Program-made: the position numbers and the translations under genes
Part shown: positions 1-12,000 of the stretch, piece by piece
Layout of the letters: each line of letters starts with the position of its first letter
Position numbering within the stretch: position 1 is the stretch's first letter
Assembly: GCF_028583425.1 (NCBI RefSeq)
Contig: NC_072796.1
Coordinates: forward strand, 143,787,464 to 143,851,463
Length of the DNA: 64,000 nt
Reading direction: 5' to 3'
Origin: Eublepharis macularius
Lineage: Eukaryota; Chordata; Lepidosauria; Squamata; Eublepharidae
Notes under the pieces: generated by a model
The model's database searches: none
Told to the model about the DNA's origin: nothing
The model's input: only the letters and a program-made list of their open reading frames with translations

Positions 1-500
1 ATTACAATTGTATATCAATATACTGATATTCTAGAGCTGAACAGGCTTTTTTTTGGCACCCGCATATATCGATATGTAAGGGCTGAATTGTTTTTTTAAA
101 AGTTCAAAAACGAAACCACTTGTCTTCAGCATGGAAGCAAGGAAAGGACAACAGTCCATTCATCGAAAAGTGGGTGGGAGGTGAGTGGAAGTGGGTGGGA
201 CAGGCAACACCAAAAGAATCCTTACACACGAGGAAAAAAATTGACTCAAAATCGGCTTCTGGGAAAAGATCAGGGTAAAAGTGGTCTCACCAGAACCAGA
301 AAAAACTCAGAAAAACAAACAAACAAACAAACAGAGGAAGTGAAAACAGAAGGGCACAAAAATGCATACGGAAATCAGGGGATAAAACAAAGTAGTCTGA
401 GGGAAAGGCCTTACTTACTTGCCCTCCAGGCGCCACACAATGAAACAACCAAGTTCTGGGGACAGAAATGGTAACAGTCCAGTTAACAAGACAAAATACA
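1..500. other. No gene seen
   Basis: AT-rich sequence with an AAAC-type run at 315-335. No recognisable coding or repeat structure. Confidence 0.5.
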
Positions 501-1330
501 CACATCACAACTTTAAAAGCACTCAAGTTTTAAAACACACAAGACTTAGAAGAACACCAAATACACCAGAGTCCAATGAGCTCAGCCCAGCCTGCCGGGA
601 CCGTTCACTTCCCCCAAATGCTGCCTGGAGTAAGACGGCCTTCCTAAACACTGCACGGGAAGGTGCCTCCCTCACCCACGCCGGCAGACCGTTCCAAAGG
701 ACCATCTTGCTGTGGCTGTACGGAGAGTCCGACGGGAGGGCACTTTCAGGAAGAGGCTGCCTGAAGCGTATAAATGGTGCAGGGAGGGGTGCACTTCGGT
801 ATGGATGAGGACCCCAGGCTGTGAAGGGCTTTAAAGGGAAGAGCCAGCGCTTTGAATCAGGCTCGGGAGCAAATAAGCAGCCGGTGGCGTTGATGCAGCA
901 CGGCACTTACGTTTTCCAAGCAGCTGCCACATTTTGTACTAAATGCAACTTCTGAGTGACGTCTTCAAAGGCGGCCCCATGTACAGCACATTACAGTAGT
1001 CCAATCTGGAGGTGACAGCAGCATGGATCAATGGAGCCAGGTTGGCAGGATCTAGATCAGGGGCTAGTCGTGAGCAAGATGCACTCCTGGCGGCAGCAGT
1101 GATCTGTTATCCATGAGCAAGGCTGAATCCAAGGCTGAGTACCTCCAAGCATTCCCTTTATCTTCTACAGAGAGCTCAGCCCCATCAAAGTCTGGTAAAC
1201 ACCAGCCAAAACTTCTGCCTTCCCAACCAGCATCACCTCCATCTTGTCTGGATTAACCTTTGGCTTGTTCACCCTCAGCCACGTGGCTGCTGACAAAGCA
1301 GGCTGCCCTCAGCATACGGGTGGCCAAAGC
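500..1330 (-). mobile_element. L2-type LINE fragment (ORF2 C-terminal part, degenerate)
   Basis: On the minus strand a decayed frame gives AAVTSRLDYCNVLYMGPPLK near 1,015-955 and FKALALPFKAL near 840-805, both typical of the end of L2 ORF2. Several stops and frameshifts are present. The element probably explains all of the anonymous sequence here. Confidence 0.6.
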
Positions 1331-3199
1331 ACCTGGTGATGACCTCGGCCAAAGATTTAACACAAAGATGGAAGAGCTTGGGGTAAAATGGACCTTTGTG
1401 GTATGCACTCACCAGGCCCTGGCTAGCAGAGTCCATCAGCCAACAAGAAACAAGCAAAGCCAATGGAGGGCGGTGCCTTTTCTCACAAACAACTATTGCA
1501 GTCAGTCCACCGAGATTTCAGGGTCCGAATGTGTCAAATGTTGCTGTTTGGTTTAACAATATTTCTGGGGATGGAGTGCCCTTATCCAGCTGCCAGTGAA
1601 GGTCATCGACGCAGAGCACAAATGCTGTCTGTTTCAGCCCTGAATCCTAACCTAAAGCCAGGCTGAAATGGGTCGGGGCAGAAGTTTCCTCCAGAAATGC
1701 CCACCGCCGCCTCAGTGCCCCAGCCCGGAAAGGGGAGTCTGGGCTCAGGTTGAGAACTGCCATCTCCGTCTAATTTAAAGATTTCTGAAGAAGGGGCCTA
1801 ATCCCAGCTTCTTTGAGCTGTCAGAGGGAGCTATTAATCATCTTCCCCAAAGGTTTTAATATTTTCTCCTGGCATGATTGGAATAGTCCAGATAGTTGAG
1901 AATCCATTAAGCAGGGCCCTGAGCAGCCTCTTGGTGTCAGTTAAGAAAACCAACGGGAAGCCGTCCATTGGACTCCGACCCAAGGTTGCAGCTGAGATTT
2001 CTAGTGTAGGATCCATTTCCCAATGATGTCAGCTTGGATCAGAGAGTTTTTATCGGCAAAGTGTCCGGTAAAATCATCACACCTCATTTCCAACTCAGCA
2101 TCAGAAGTACGTGGCTCAGGAGATATTAAGCCCCAAATCGCTCTCAATAGTTTTCCCGGATGAGATTCAGCCAATGCAACGGTGTGGGAAAGAGAGCCCC
2201 CTTTGCACCCCCTCTGCCCTCGATAGTGCGTCCTGTCGCATTCGGAGTGAGCTTTCCACCCAAGGGGCTCTTTGGTGTCTCTCCCCAGCCTCTTCCGAGC
2301 TCCCAGCTCTCCGGCCCATGAACGGGGCAGAGCCTTCCTTGGGTGGTGGGGGGGGGGCGAGGAGCCTCTCTGTCTATGGCATCCTGCAAATCAGCATTCC
2401 AGGCTGTTCTGGTGGCCTTTGCAGAGTCCCTGTCTAGGACCTCGGAATTCCCGGAGCCATTTGGCTCTGGGGCTGGGCGATCCTAAGGGGTCTTCCACCC
2501 TTGTGGAGAGAGCGAGGCAACGTAACCTTCCTCCTCAGCAAGCAATGGCCTGACCATGGCACAGGCTGCAGGATTCTCCCTCCTGCCACAGCACGCGCAC
2601 GCGCGCACACACACACACCCGTGCAGAAAGAAGATCCGGCATACAGTCCTCCTCAGGCGACCAGTCCAGCACAACTTGGGGCAGTTCCATGGCTGCCCTG
2701 GGGGTCATCGAAGCAGTCCAAGGGGCCTCAGCGTAGAGGTCGTTGAAGGCCCTCAGCACTACCAGATGCAGGGCCTGCAGCAACATCTCCAAGACCAAGA
2801 CCACCAGCTCCGCCAGGGCTATGTATTTCAATAACAGACATTTTGCAATAAAATACAATACAAACGGATAATTGTCTAGATTTTGTTTTTGAACCACACA
2901 AGCTTTACACTCTGTTTGAGGGACTCTTGTGTGCAAGAAGCCGGGCTGGGCCAGAGGAGGCCTTTGGCAGGGCCTGGGACCTCAAAGAGAAACACAGCGG
3001 AGGAACCCAGAAGGCGCCATCCCTTTGGAAGGGCTCAGGGGACTTTCTTGCACACGGAGGCAGAACGTCCGGGGTAAAGCCAAATGGAGAGGAGAAGTAA
3101 ACGGAATCATTTTCATACATGACAAAAAAGAAGAGAGGTGGCGGATCCACGGGGGATATGAGATTTCAGCAAAAGAGAGGAAGGAAATGAGCTGTCTTT
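1331..3199. other. Unassigned stretch
   Basis: No clear repeat or gene. At 2,640-2,830 the minus strand has an open frame with mostly G/C third bases (ALAELVVLVLEMLLQALHL, then VVLRAFNDLYAEAPW). The plus strand has AATAAA at 2,849-2,854. A CA-rich run lies at 2,590-2,622. Too little for a call. Confidence 0.4.
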
Positions 3200-4330
3200 G
3201 TGGTTCCAAAAGCTAGACAGGAAATTCCCGGGGGATGTTGCGCAGAATCCCCAAGGAGAGCGCAGAGGGCGCGGGCTGGGAGAGCGAAAGGAGGCGCGTG
3301 GCTGTCAGGAGCCTCCCGGGGCTCGGCCCAGAGAAGCAGCGCCCCGTGTTCGGGAAGGAAGCCTTGCCCAGAGCTTCAGCTGTGTCGGTTCTTTCAGCAC
3401 GCGGCAGGTGCAGCGTGCCAGGGCAGAGCGATGCCTTTCGCAACTCCGCCACCTGCAGGACGGCCAAGCTCAGGGCCGACCGCTCCTGCTCTGAGCAGTG
3501 CTGGGCGGAGAGGCGGGAGAGCCCCCTCCCCCCCTCCCCTCCCCCCCCCTCCGGCGGCCGCGACAGCCCAGCAGCCCTGCTTGGTGCCCGGTCCTTGCTG
3601 CCCCCTCCTGGCCTGGGCCCCCCTCTCCCGAACACCCACCTCTGACATGGGGGTCTCGGGTCTGCAGCAGCCCCGTCGCTTGCCTGGCGGAGAGCCTCCC
3701 CGGGAACGCTCTGCAGGGACTTGAGGAGCGCGGCCACTCCGGGCCCGAGCCGCTCGTCCTCGCTGCTGGCCGTCGGGCCGCCTGCGCGTGCTCTAAATAG
3801 CGCGGCTCTTACTCACGCCCCGTCACGGTCCACCTGCTTTGCCGACGAGCTCGGGGAGGCATTCCTGAGCAGGTGCGTCGGCGAGTCCCGCTTGCTAAGT
3901 GCCCTCTGATCTGGCGGCTGACTCACGCGCCCCGCTGCCAGGCTTCCTGCTCCCGCCCGGCTTATTACGAGTTAACTTCCGTGCAGTGCTTGCCCAGAGG
4001 CCGAAAGGCCGATCGTGGGCCTGGACACGAAGGGAGGAGGGCGGCGGGAGGGGCAGGCCGCGGAGGCAAGAGCTTCACGCCCAGCGGGAGGGAGGCAGCT
4101 CGCCAAGGTCCACTGCGGGCCACGCTCCTCCGGGGCCTCCACGGCCGAGAATAATTAGGGGCAGCCTAGGGGCGAGGAACCCCCCCGCCCCCCGTTCGCT
4201 GCTGCAAAGGTCATTTGCTCAAGTGAGCTGGAGCAGCCCCAACCCAGCTCCACTGCTGCTGACTAAGAAGCCGAAGGAACGCGGAGAGGAAAGCGCCGGG
4301 CCCTGACGTGTGTGTGTGCGTGTGCGCAAT
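3200..4330. promoter_or_regulatory. CpG-rich island, possible promoter
   Basis: Dense CG dinucleotides over about 1.1 kb, unlike the flanks, with an AP-1 site TGACTCA near 3920 and a donor-like GTGAGTAAG on the minus strand near 3810. No exon could be assigned, so the direction of any transcript is unknown. Confidence 0.4.
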
Positions 4331-4519
4331 TCCTGCCGTTTCTGCCCCGGGGCTTGCTGCAGCGTGCTCCTCGGGTGGGGGAGTCCTGCCGCACCACACA
4401 CCTGTCTCATGCCCCGCACTGGGCAGGCCAGCCACATGACTTTAGACCCCCACCACCACCACCTTTGATCAGATATTTGTTTAATTACAGTTTCTGCAGA
4501 CTGACCCCAACCACATTAA

Positions 4520-4750
4520 TATTAATAATAATAACAATAACAACAATAACTGCGCTTATATACCACTCTTCTAGACAGATTAGTGCCTCACCCAGAGTGG
4601 TGAACAACTTAGTGCTGTTACTATCCCCACAACACAGCTGGAGAGCTGGGGCTGGGAGGAGTGGCTGACCCAAGGCCACCTACTGCACTCTTGGCAGGAG
4701 TGGGATTCGAACCAGTAGAGTGCTGATTCGCAGCTGAACCACGGCTCTTG
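4520..4750 (-). mobile_element. tRNA-derived SINE, second subfamily
   Basis: Starts with AAT/AAC repeats, then GCGCTTATATACCACTCTTC and CTGACCCAAGGCCACCTA, and ends with the B-box complement GGGATTCGAACCAGTAGAG. Sister copies lie at 22,990, 27,312 and 57,665. Confidence 0.75.
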
Positions 4751-5523
4751 TGCCCCGCCACCCCCATGTCTGCCCTGGTCCTGTTGCTTAGACATTCTCC
4801 CGCAGTTCTGTGCTTGGAACTGAATTCCTAGATGCTTGGGGGGGCCTGCTGTGGACTGGGAACGGGCCCTGAGGATCTCTTTTCTGACAGGGCTGTACAG
4901 AGAGGACGAGCATGGAGGGAAAGAAGTGGAGGAAGAGAAAACAGAATAACAACGTGCCCCCTGGGCAAGGAGCGTGATAGTCATAACCCTGTGCTGGGCG
5001 GGGGGGGGGGGGTGGAAACGGAAGTGCTCAGGGAGCCAACTAAGCATTATGTCAGCCTGTCTCAGAGTTACACCAGTTTTATGTGAGTGTATCTCAAAGG
5101 TGCGCAGCAGCATGGCTGGCGGCCAGTGGGCCCCCACTGTGGCCAGCTGCCGGGCATGGAAAGCAGCGTGTCGGGGTGTGTGGCTTGAGTTAGCCAGCTC
5201 CCTATGCTGCATCAGCCCAGGAAACCCATCACAAGTGGTGTATAGTTATGCCAGCAAAAACGGCAGCATAACCCAGAGGTGCCCATGCAATGGGACAGGC
5301 AAAGCGCGCCCCCACCCCCACCCCCAGTCATGGTGCTGTCCACAAGTCCTTGGGTAGCGCAGGATGCTGACTAGGGGCACAGCCAATCACGCACACACAC
5401 AGTGGCTGGGCACACACCCCTGGCACCCAATCGCAGCCTCCCAGCTTTATATATACGCCCAGCCAGGACACCCCAGGGCAGGGCCTGTGGCACAGATGCT
5501 GCACATTTAGAGCACACGGCATT

Positions 5524-5720
5524 GCCAGCGGCATAGTGGTTCTAGTGCTGGACTAGGCTCTGGAAGACCCAGGTCCAGATCCCCACTCTAGCCGGGTAAC
5601 CTTGGGTCGCTCACGCCCACCTAGCCTAACCTACCTCACAAGGCTGTCGTGAGGATGAAATGGAAGAGAGGAGAATGACGGAAGCCGCTTTGGGTCCCCA
5701 TTAGGGAGGGGCAGGGCACG
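5524..5720 (+). mobile_element. tRNA-derived SINE with well-kept head
   Basis: GCGGCATAGTGGTTCTAGTG (A-box-like), GACCCAGGTCCAGATCCCC (B-box region), GGGTAACCTTGGGTCGCTC, CCTCACAAGGCTGTCGTGAG and GAAGCCGCTTTGGGTCCCC. Matches the classic Sauria layout. Confidence 0.7.
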
Positions 5721-6082
5721 CGTGATGCTCAGGACTGGAGGGAATGAGGCGAGGAAGGGGTGCTGGAGCGCCAGGGAGCTGATGGCAGTGACGGGCAGGG
5801 TGAGTGCGGGCATTGCCGGCATGCACATCAGCCAAAAGAGTGAGTGTCTGGGCTGGTCCACCCGCCCACCCGCCCACACCCCAGTCTTGCAAAGCATCAC
5901 CCATGCACAGCTGGCTCTCCCCATGTGGGGACTGAGCTAGGGGGCCTGGCCGTGCTATGCTGCCCCGGGGCCTTTCTGCCGGCCCCGCTGGTCTTGCAGA
6001 TGTTCCCTGTCCGGCTGCATATGACAGCTGGTGATGTCAGGGCTGCAGTGGGCTGCCTAATGCCCCACACCATCTCAACGCT

Positions 6083-6290
6083 TGCCAACCTCTAGGTGAG
6101 GCCTGGAGATCTCCCAGAACTGCAACTGATCTCCAGACTCTATAGATCAGGCCCCCCTGGAGGAAACGGCTGCTTTGAAGGATGGGCTCTGTGGCATTAT
6201 ACCCGGCTGAGGTCCCGCTCATCCCCAAGCCCCACTGTCCTAAGGCTGCACCCGAGTCAAAAGGAATTTCCCAACCCAGCGTGGGTGTTG
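6083..6290 (+). mobile_element. TA-type MITE
   Basis: TTGCCAACCTCTAGGTGAGG, CTGGAGATCTCCCAGAACTG, AAACGGCTGCTTTGAAGG and GGAATTTCCCAACCCAGCG. The right terminus is diverged. Confidence 0.65.
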
Positions 6291-7628
6291 CACAATGTTG
6301 TATGATGCTGCGTGACACCCACTGGTAGCTCCACCTCAAAGCTGTCTGGGGTCATTCACTCACACAACACACAACTCCAGAGCTGCTTCAGCGGCACCGG
6401 CTGCCCAGTTGTTCCTGGCCCCAATTCGCAGTGCTGGTGATCGCCTTGAAAGGGCCCTCGCCCTTCCTGAACCGCGTCTCCCAGCGTGCTCCCCTGCGCC
6501 AGCCGTGCTCCTCCGGCAGCCTCCGCCTTGTGACGGCGCTGCTCCCGCCACCCCGTCCTCTGAAATGGCCAGCCCCAGCGGGGGCAGAGGGTGCCTGCGC
6601 GGTGGCTCTCTTTCAGGGGGCGCTTGGTGGAGGGCACATAGTCTTGGTAGATTTGGCTGTGTTTTTAATGTGTGTGTCTAAGCTGTGCCCGTTTTATTTT
6701 GCTAACGGACTTTTCTGTTGCTTTGTGTCCTTGCAGCATGTTAGCCGCCTTGTTAGCAGCCTTGAGCCTAAGGAGATGGGGGCGGGGGGGGGGATAAATG
6801 TTTTAAAGAAACAAGTAGGCGAGCAGAAAGTGGAGGGAGAGCAGCGGGGAAAGAGGGCGGGGGTGGAGAGAGAAGCAAGGCCAAGCAAAGACTGGCGGGT
6901 GGCGAATGGGAGAAAGGGCCCTGGGCTGAGCAGGGGCCCGAGCACGCGGGGAGGCCCCCAAGGAGGCAAGAAAAAGGCACGGCCGACACGCTCTCGGATC
7001 TGCCCTTCCCTGTCCTGAGGCCCGGGTGGGGCTGTGCCGTCGGCCCGACTGCCCCCGTCTCCCAAGAGGCTGGAAGGGAACAGCCTCGCTCGCTCTCACA
7101 GAAAGAGGTGCCCGGGGGGGGGGGGTGAAACCCCACTTCCCCATGAAGCGAAGCGGCCGCAGAATCGAGCTGGGCGGGAGGGGGAACTGTGGCTGCTGCG
7201 ACTCGCCTCCCTCCCCTTCCAAAATTTCCCCTGCACATCATGTGTGGCTGGAATCCATGGGAGCCCTCTGCTCGGGAAACCCGCAGGTCTGCCCTGGAGT
7301 TCAGCTCCGTTCAAGGTGCTCAACCTGCTGCCTGGCCCACTGAACAACCAGCGATCCAAGGACACGCACTTTGGGCACTTTATAAAATTATACAAATTAA
7401 ATAATCTGGTTGATATTCCTTCGCTTCGGGCAGGGTTCGTCCTAGGATAGTTGGTTGGTTGTTCCCGGGGTGGCGCCTTCTTAGTTTGATGGCCTGCTGA
7501 ACAGTCTGCTGGGGCAGCGGAAGTCCCCGAGCTCTGCCAGCACAGAGCAAGTCATGCACCCTGGCCGGCCCAAAGACCGGGTGGGGTGGGGTGGGGTGGG
7601 AGTGGCTGGGGAGGTTAGCTGCTTCCAG

Positions 7629-7878
7629 TTTGGTGCAGTGGTTAAGAGTGTGGGACTCTAATCTGGAGAGCCGGGTTTCAGTCCCCACTCCTCTGCTCAA
7701 AGCCAGCTGGGTGACCTTGAGTTAGTCACAGCTTCTAGGAGCTCTCTCAGCCCCACCCGCCTCACAGGGTGTTTTGTTGAGGGGATAATAATGGCATACT
7801 TTGTAAACTGCTCTAGGCATTAAGTCATTCTGAAGGGCGGTATATAAATTGAATGTTATTGTTATTATTATTATTATT
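7629..7878 (+). mobile_element. tRNA-derived SINE, Sauria-like
   Basis: TTGGTGCAGTGGTTAAGAGT and GGGTTTCAGTCCCCACTC are A- and B-box-like tRNA promoter elements. CAGCTGGGTGACCTTGAG and CCTCACAGGGTGTTTTG form the body, and GAAGGGCGGTATATAAATTG with ATT repeats forms the tail. It is the most complete copy of this subfamily in the window. Confidence 0.8.
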
Positions 7879-7956
7879 CCCTGACGGGCAGGCTCTGTGA
7901 CACAGGGAGGGCCTCTGTTAGACAGCACTGAAGAATCGTGCCCTGGAGTTCCAGTC

Positions 7957-8045
7957 TGGGTTGCCAACTCTGGTCTTGGAAATTCCTGAAGATTTGGAAG
8001 CAGAGCTTGGGAAGGGCTGAGCTCCAGGGCACACCATTGCTGGGT
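7957..8045 (-). mobile_element. TA-type MITE, truncated
   Basis: GGGTTGCCAACTCTGGTCTT, GGAAATTCCTGAAGATTTGG then AGCTTGGGAAGGGCTGAG. Only the first third is present. Confidence 0.5.
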
Positions 8046-8203
8046 CCCATCAAAACAGGTGTGTGCCCAGAAGTCTGTGCTAAAACACAATTCCCAGGGG
8101 TGGGGGGGCCTGATTCAAACTGGCTCCCCCCTCCCATGTCATTTTTCTAACCTGAAATGGCCTTGAGGAGCCGCTATTTGCTCCGGGGAGGGGGGTATGT
8201 GAA

Positions 8204-8547
8204 TGTTAGAAATAACAATGTCTGGTGTACTGCAGCAGCAAGAAGTAAGAAGAGCCTACCACACAGGGGGCAGCAAGGATCACTTAGTTAGGACAGTGAG
8301 AGTAGCACCTCTCTTGTTTCCTGGGGGTCATTTCCTTGTCTTGTCTCCTATTGGGCTAAACAGGGCAATATCCTGCTTCTTCTCTCTCCTGCCACACTTC
8401 TTCTCTGTCTCTGCAAGATGTAGTCAGATAGCTAGGATCTATCTCTCCCCCTTTCCCTCAAGTATGTAACTTCCTCAAATAAAGCTTTTGCCTCTCTGAC
8501 CAGCTCGGCGTTTAATTCCGCAGCGTAGTTTAACACTCGCTCTAACA
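8204..8547 (+). repeat. 5' LTR of copia element
   Basis: 344 bp, starting TGTTAG and ending CTAACA. AATAAA at 8478-8483 marks the likely end of the R region. It is about 98.5% identical to the 3' LTR by my column-by-column comparison. Confidence 0.95.
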
Positions 8548-8563
8548 GGGTAATGGGCCACAG
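8548..8563 (+). promoter_or_regulatory. Primer-binding site, half-tRNA type (initiator Met)
   Basis: The bases directly after the 5' LTR, GGGTAATGGGCCACAG, are nearly complementary to the anticodon stem-loop of initiator tRNA-Met, around CCCATAACCC. They are not complementary to the tRNA 3' end. Drosophila copia and Ty5 prime from such a half-tRNA. The assignment is by eye, with one or two mismatches. Confidence 0.7.
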
Positions 8564-8634
8564 AGGCAATTAACGCAAGCTGAAGTTAAGAGAGAGCAAT
8601 AAAAGTTCTGCCGTAGCCGCAGGCTAAAGCACAG

Positions 8635-9090
8635 ATGGCAGACAATAGAGGAAAGATGGCGGACTCCTGGGGAGCACAGCAGGGGTTCCAGATCGACCGA
8701 CTAGGCGACGGGAGGAACTATGATCTTTGGGCAGAAAGAATAAAAGCCCATCTTATTCAACTGGACGTCTGGTCTGCAGTAACAGATGAAAAACCGACTG
8801 GAGATCCTCAGAAGGAAGCCAAATGGGTCAAGCACGACAATAAGGCAAGATCTATTATCATTAATGCTTTAAGTGATAAACAATTGATAAGAGTAATTCA
8901 TGAGCCCACTTCTAGACAAATGTGGACGTCTCTTCTAGAAATAAACCGTCAAGAATCAATTAAAACTAAAATTTTGCTAATGAGGCAATTGTATCGGATT
9001 GAGATGAAGCCTCAGGAAAAACTGAAAGATCATATTGCAAATTTCATGGAATTAACACAGAAATTAAGATCCCTTGGAAAGGAGATCTAG
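8635..9090 (+). CDS. gag: copia gag, N-terminal part, ended by in-frame TAG
   Basis: Opens with ATG 87 nt after the LTR and runs 151 codons to TAG at 9088-9090. It encodes the copia Gag capsid-like region (UBN2/DUF4219 type), with a YDLWAERIKAHL-like start, ALSDKQLIRV, MWTSLLEI and MRQLYRIEM. The downstream frame from 9091 is in the same phase, so gag and pol were one continuous frame and this stop is a point change or a programmed readthrough site. The bases after TAG (GATGAG) do not match known strong readthrough contexts, so I favour an inactivating mutation. Confidence 0.85.
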   Translation: MADNRGKMADSWGAQQGFQIDRLGDGRNYDLWAERIKAHLIQLDVWSAVTDEKPTGDPQKEAKWVKHDNKARSIIINALSDKQLIRVIHEPTSRQMWTSLLEINRQESIKTKILLMRQLYRIEMKPQEKLKDHIANFMELTQKLRSLGKEI

Positions 9091-12000
9091 GATGAGGATC
9101 TAGCTATAATTTTGCTGTCTAGTCTTCCTCAATCTTATGCAAGCATTGTACATGTGCTGGAAATGAGAGAAAATTTAAGCTTAAACTATGTACTTGCAAG
9201 ACTGCAAGAGGAAAGTTTTAGCAAACTGGATCATATAAGTGAGCCAAGAGAGCTAGCTTTAAGAGTCAGTTCAAGAAGTGATTTCTCCTGCAGCGTCTGC
9301 AGAAAGAAAGGACATTTAAAGGAAGACTGTTGGTTTCGTGATTCGCAGAGAGTGATCAAACCGCCACGATGGACGGGAACAAAGGGCTTTAGGAATGCTA
9401 ATGCAGCCATTAAGTCACCTAATGCCGATGGTCAAAGGAAAAGCAGATCTGATAAGAATTGTTTAAATGTTGGTAAAAATGATCAAAGCATATGCAAATG
9501 GGCAATTGACAGTGCGTGTACTAACCATCTTTGCAACAACGAGAAGTTTTTTAATGAGATGAATGAAAGCCCCGATAAATTGTATACAGCAAATGGAGAG
9601 GCTTTAACGGCTCGGGGACAAGGGACCGTATCTGCATGTTGTGCACTACCCAGTGGCCAAACTAGAGAAGTGCAGATCACTGATTGTCTATACGTACCTG
9701 AACTTAAATCTAATTTAATATCGGTTTCTGCAATGGCCAAAAGAGGAATTGAGACTGTATTCAAAGGAGAGAAATGTTTTATTAGCAATGAAGGTGAATT
9801 AATTGCACAAGGCACATTAGAGGATGGCCTGTATATGCTGGATTGCTCTGAAGGCACAGTGAATTTAATTGAAAAGTGCACTCACAAGAATTGTACTAGT
9901 CTTATCCATAGAAGGCTTGGACATGCTAATATGGATTATATATATCAGCTTGAAAGGCAGAATCTGACTAATGATTTGCAAATGAGAAAATGTCCTGATG
10001 CAGAGAAATGTGTTTGCTGTATTCAAGCCAAAGGCACAAGACCTTCTTTCACCAAACAGAGTGAGAAGCAGACGACAAGACCACTGGAGCTGATTCACAG
10101 TGATGTCTGTGGACCCATGGGAACAGTAACCCCCAGTGGAAGTAAGTACTTTCTGACTTTTACTGATGATTTTTCAAGATTTACTGTGATTTACCTGCTC
10201 AAGGAAAAGAGCCAAGTACTGGAAAAATTCAAGATGTACCTAGCAATGGTACAGAACAGATTCCAGAGAAAACCAATGGCTATCCGCACAGACAATGGAG
10301 GCGAGTACGTGGGGAAGGAGATGACAAGCTTCCTAGCAGCTGAAGGAATAGAGCATCACCTGACCGTGCCATACACCCCCGAACTCAACGGGATAGCGGA
10401 GAGGAAAAATCGTTCTCTCACAAAGATGTGCAGGAGCATGCTGCAAGAAACACAGCTACCTCAAAAATACTGGGGAGAAGCTATCAACACTGCTGCCTAT
10501 CTGCAGAACATGCTACCTACAAAGGGTGCAAGCAGCACACCATTTGAACTGTGGTACAACCGCAAGCCCAATGTAAGGCATCTGAGAGTGTTTGGATCAA
10601 AAGCCTACACTTATGTTCCGAAGGAAAAGAGGTCTAAGATGGATCTCAGAACAGAAGCAGGCATATTTGTTGGATATGCACTGGGATGCAAGGGATATCG
10701 AATCCTCAACCCAGAGACAGACACGGTGAAGATCCGCCATGTGGTGCACATTGATGAAGAAGAGAAGGCAAGCAAGCCTGACACCAGAGAGTCTGCACCA
10801 AAGGAAGCTGATGCAGCACAGCAGCCAGAGATTGTGCAACTTTGGGACCTGACTGAGACGCAAGAGACACCTGCAGAGCCCACAGAAAGAGAAGGGGAAG
10901 CAGAGCCAAGTGTCAGACGCTCAGACAGAGCAAACAAAGGAGTTCCACCACTGAAATTCTCTTACCTGGCAAAAACAGAAGCTGTACCAGAACCTTCTAG
11001 CTGGGAAGACATAGAAGGAATGCCAGCAAGAGAAGCAGAGAAATGGAGAACAGCTGCTAAAGAAGAAATTGACTCTCTGATCCAGAACAAGACATGGATT
11101 CTCACAGAACTACCACCTGGAAAAAGGACAGTAGGATGCAAATGGATTTTCAAAACCAAACTTGATGCAGATGGAGAAGTACAAAAGTACAAAGCAAGAC
11201 TAGTTGCAAAGGGATATTCCCAGAAGTATGGAGAAGACTATGATGAAACCTTTGCGCCAGTAGTGAAATACACTTCAGTAAGAACACTACTGAGCATAGC
11301 GGCCGCAAGGAAGATGCATGTGGAGCATCTGGATGTGAAAACTGCTTTTCTTCATGGAGAGCTGGAAGAAGATGTGTATATGACACAGCCTCCTGGATTT
11401 GAACAGTCCAAAGACAGAGGACTTGTATGCAAACTACAGAAGAGCATTTATGGACTAAAACAGGCTGCAAGAGCCTGGAATCAGAAACTGAACCAAATGC
11501 TCATCAAAGAAGGATTCAAGCAAGGCGGGGCAGAACGCTGCCTGTACTCAAGAAAGAAAGACAACAAATGGACTTTTATCCTGATTTATGTAGATGATAT
11601 TCTTCTTTGTTATGAAGATCAACAAGATTGTGATGAAATAATTCAGCACCTGAACCAAGAGGTTGAAGTAAAGCGTCTTGGAAATGTCAGTTTTTACCTC
11701 GGAGTTCAAATAGAAAGAGAGGAAGATGGAAGCTATCTTCTCAATCAAAAGCAAAAGATCATGGATTTCCTAGACTACATGGACATGAAAGATGGAAAAC
11801 CAACATGTACTCCAATGGAAACAGATTTCCTGAAACAAAATGGAAACAATGAACCTCTGAGAAACATCAAAGTGTACAGAGAAGCAATTGGAAAACTGCT
11901 CTACATAAGTACAGTGACCAGACCTGACATAGCAGCAGCAGTTGGAATACTGTGCAGGAAAAGTGCATCACCAAGTGTGAATGACTGGCAAGCAGTCAAA

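Larger units (their letters stand above)
4751..7628. other. Intergenic, with one SINE and one MITE
   Basis: Apart from the SINE at 5,524 and the MITE at 6,083, I see GC-rich anonymous DNA (6,400-7,200) with long G runs at 6,780 and 7,110. No exon could be supported. Confidence 0.5.

Noticed and set aside
3200..3737. 174-codon frames on both strands in GC-rich DNA
   Set aside because: Composition-driven open frames in a CpG-rich region, overlapping on opposite strands, Pro/Ala/Gly-rich and without motifs.
5524..5600. tRNA gene
   Set aside because: The A- and B-box-like text belongs to a SINE head. No cloverleaf with an acceptor stem could be drawn.
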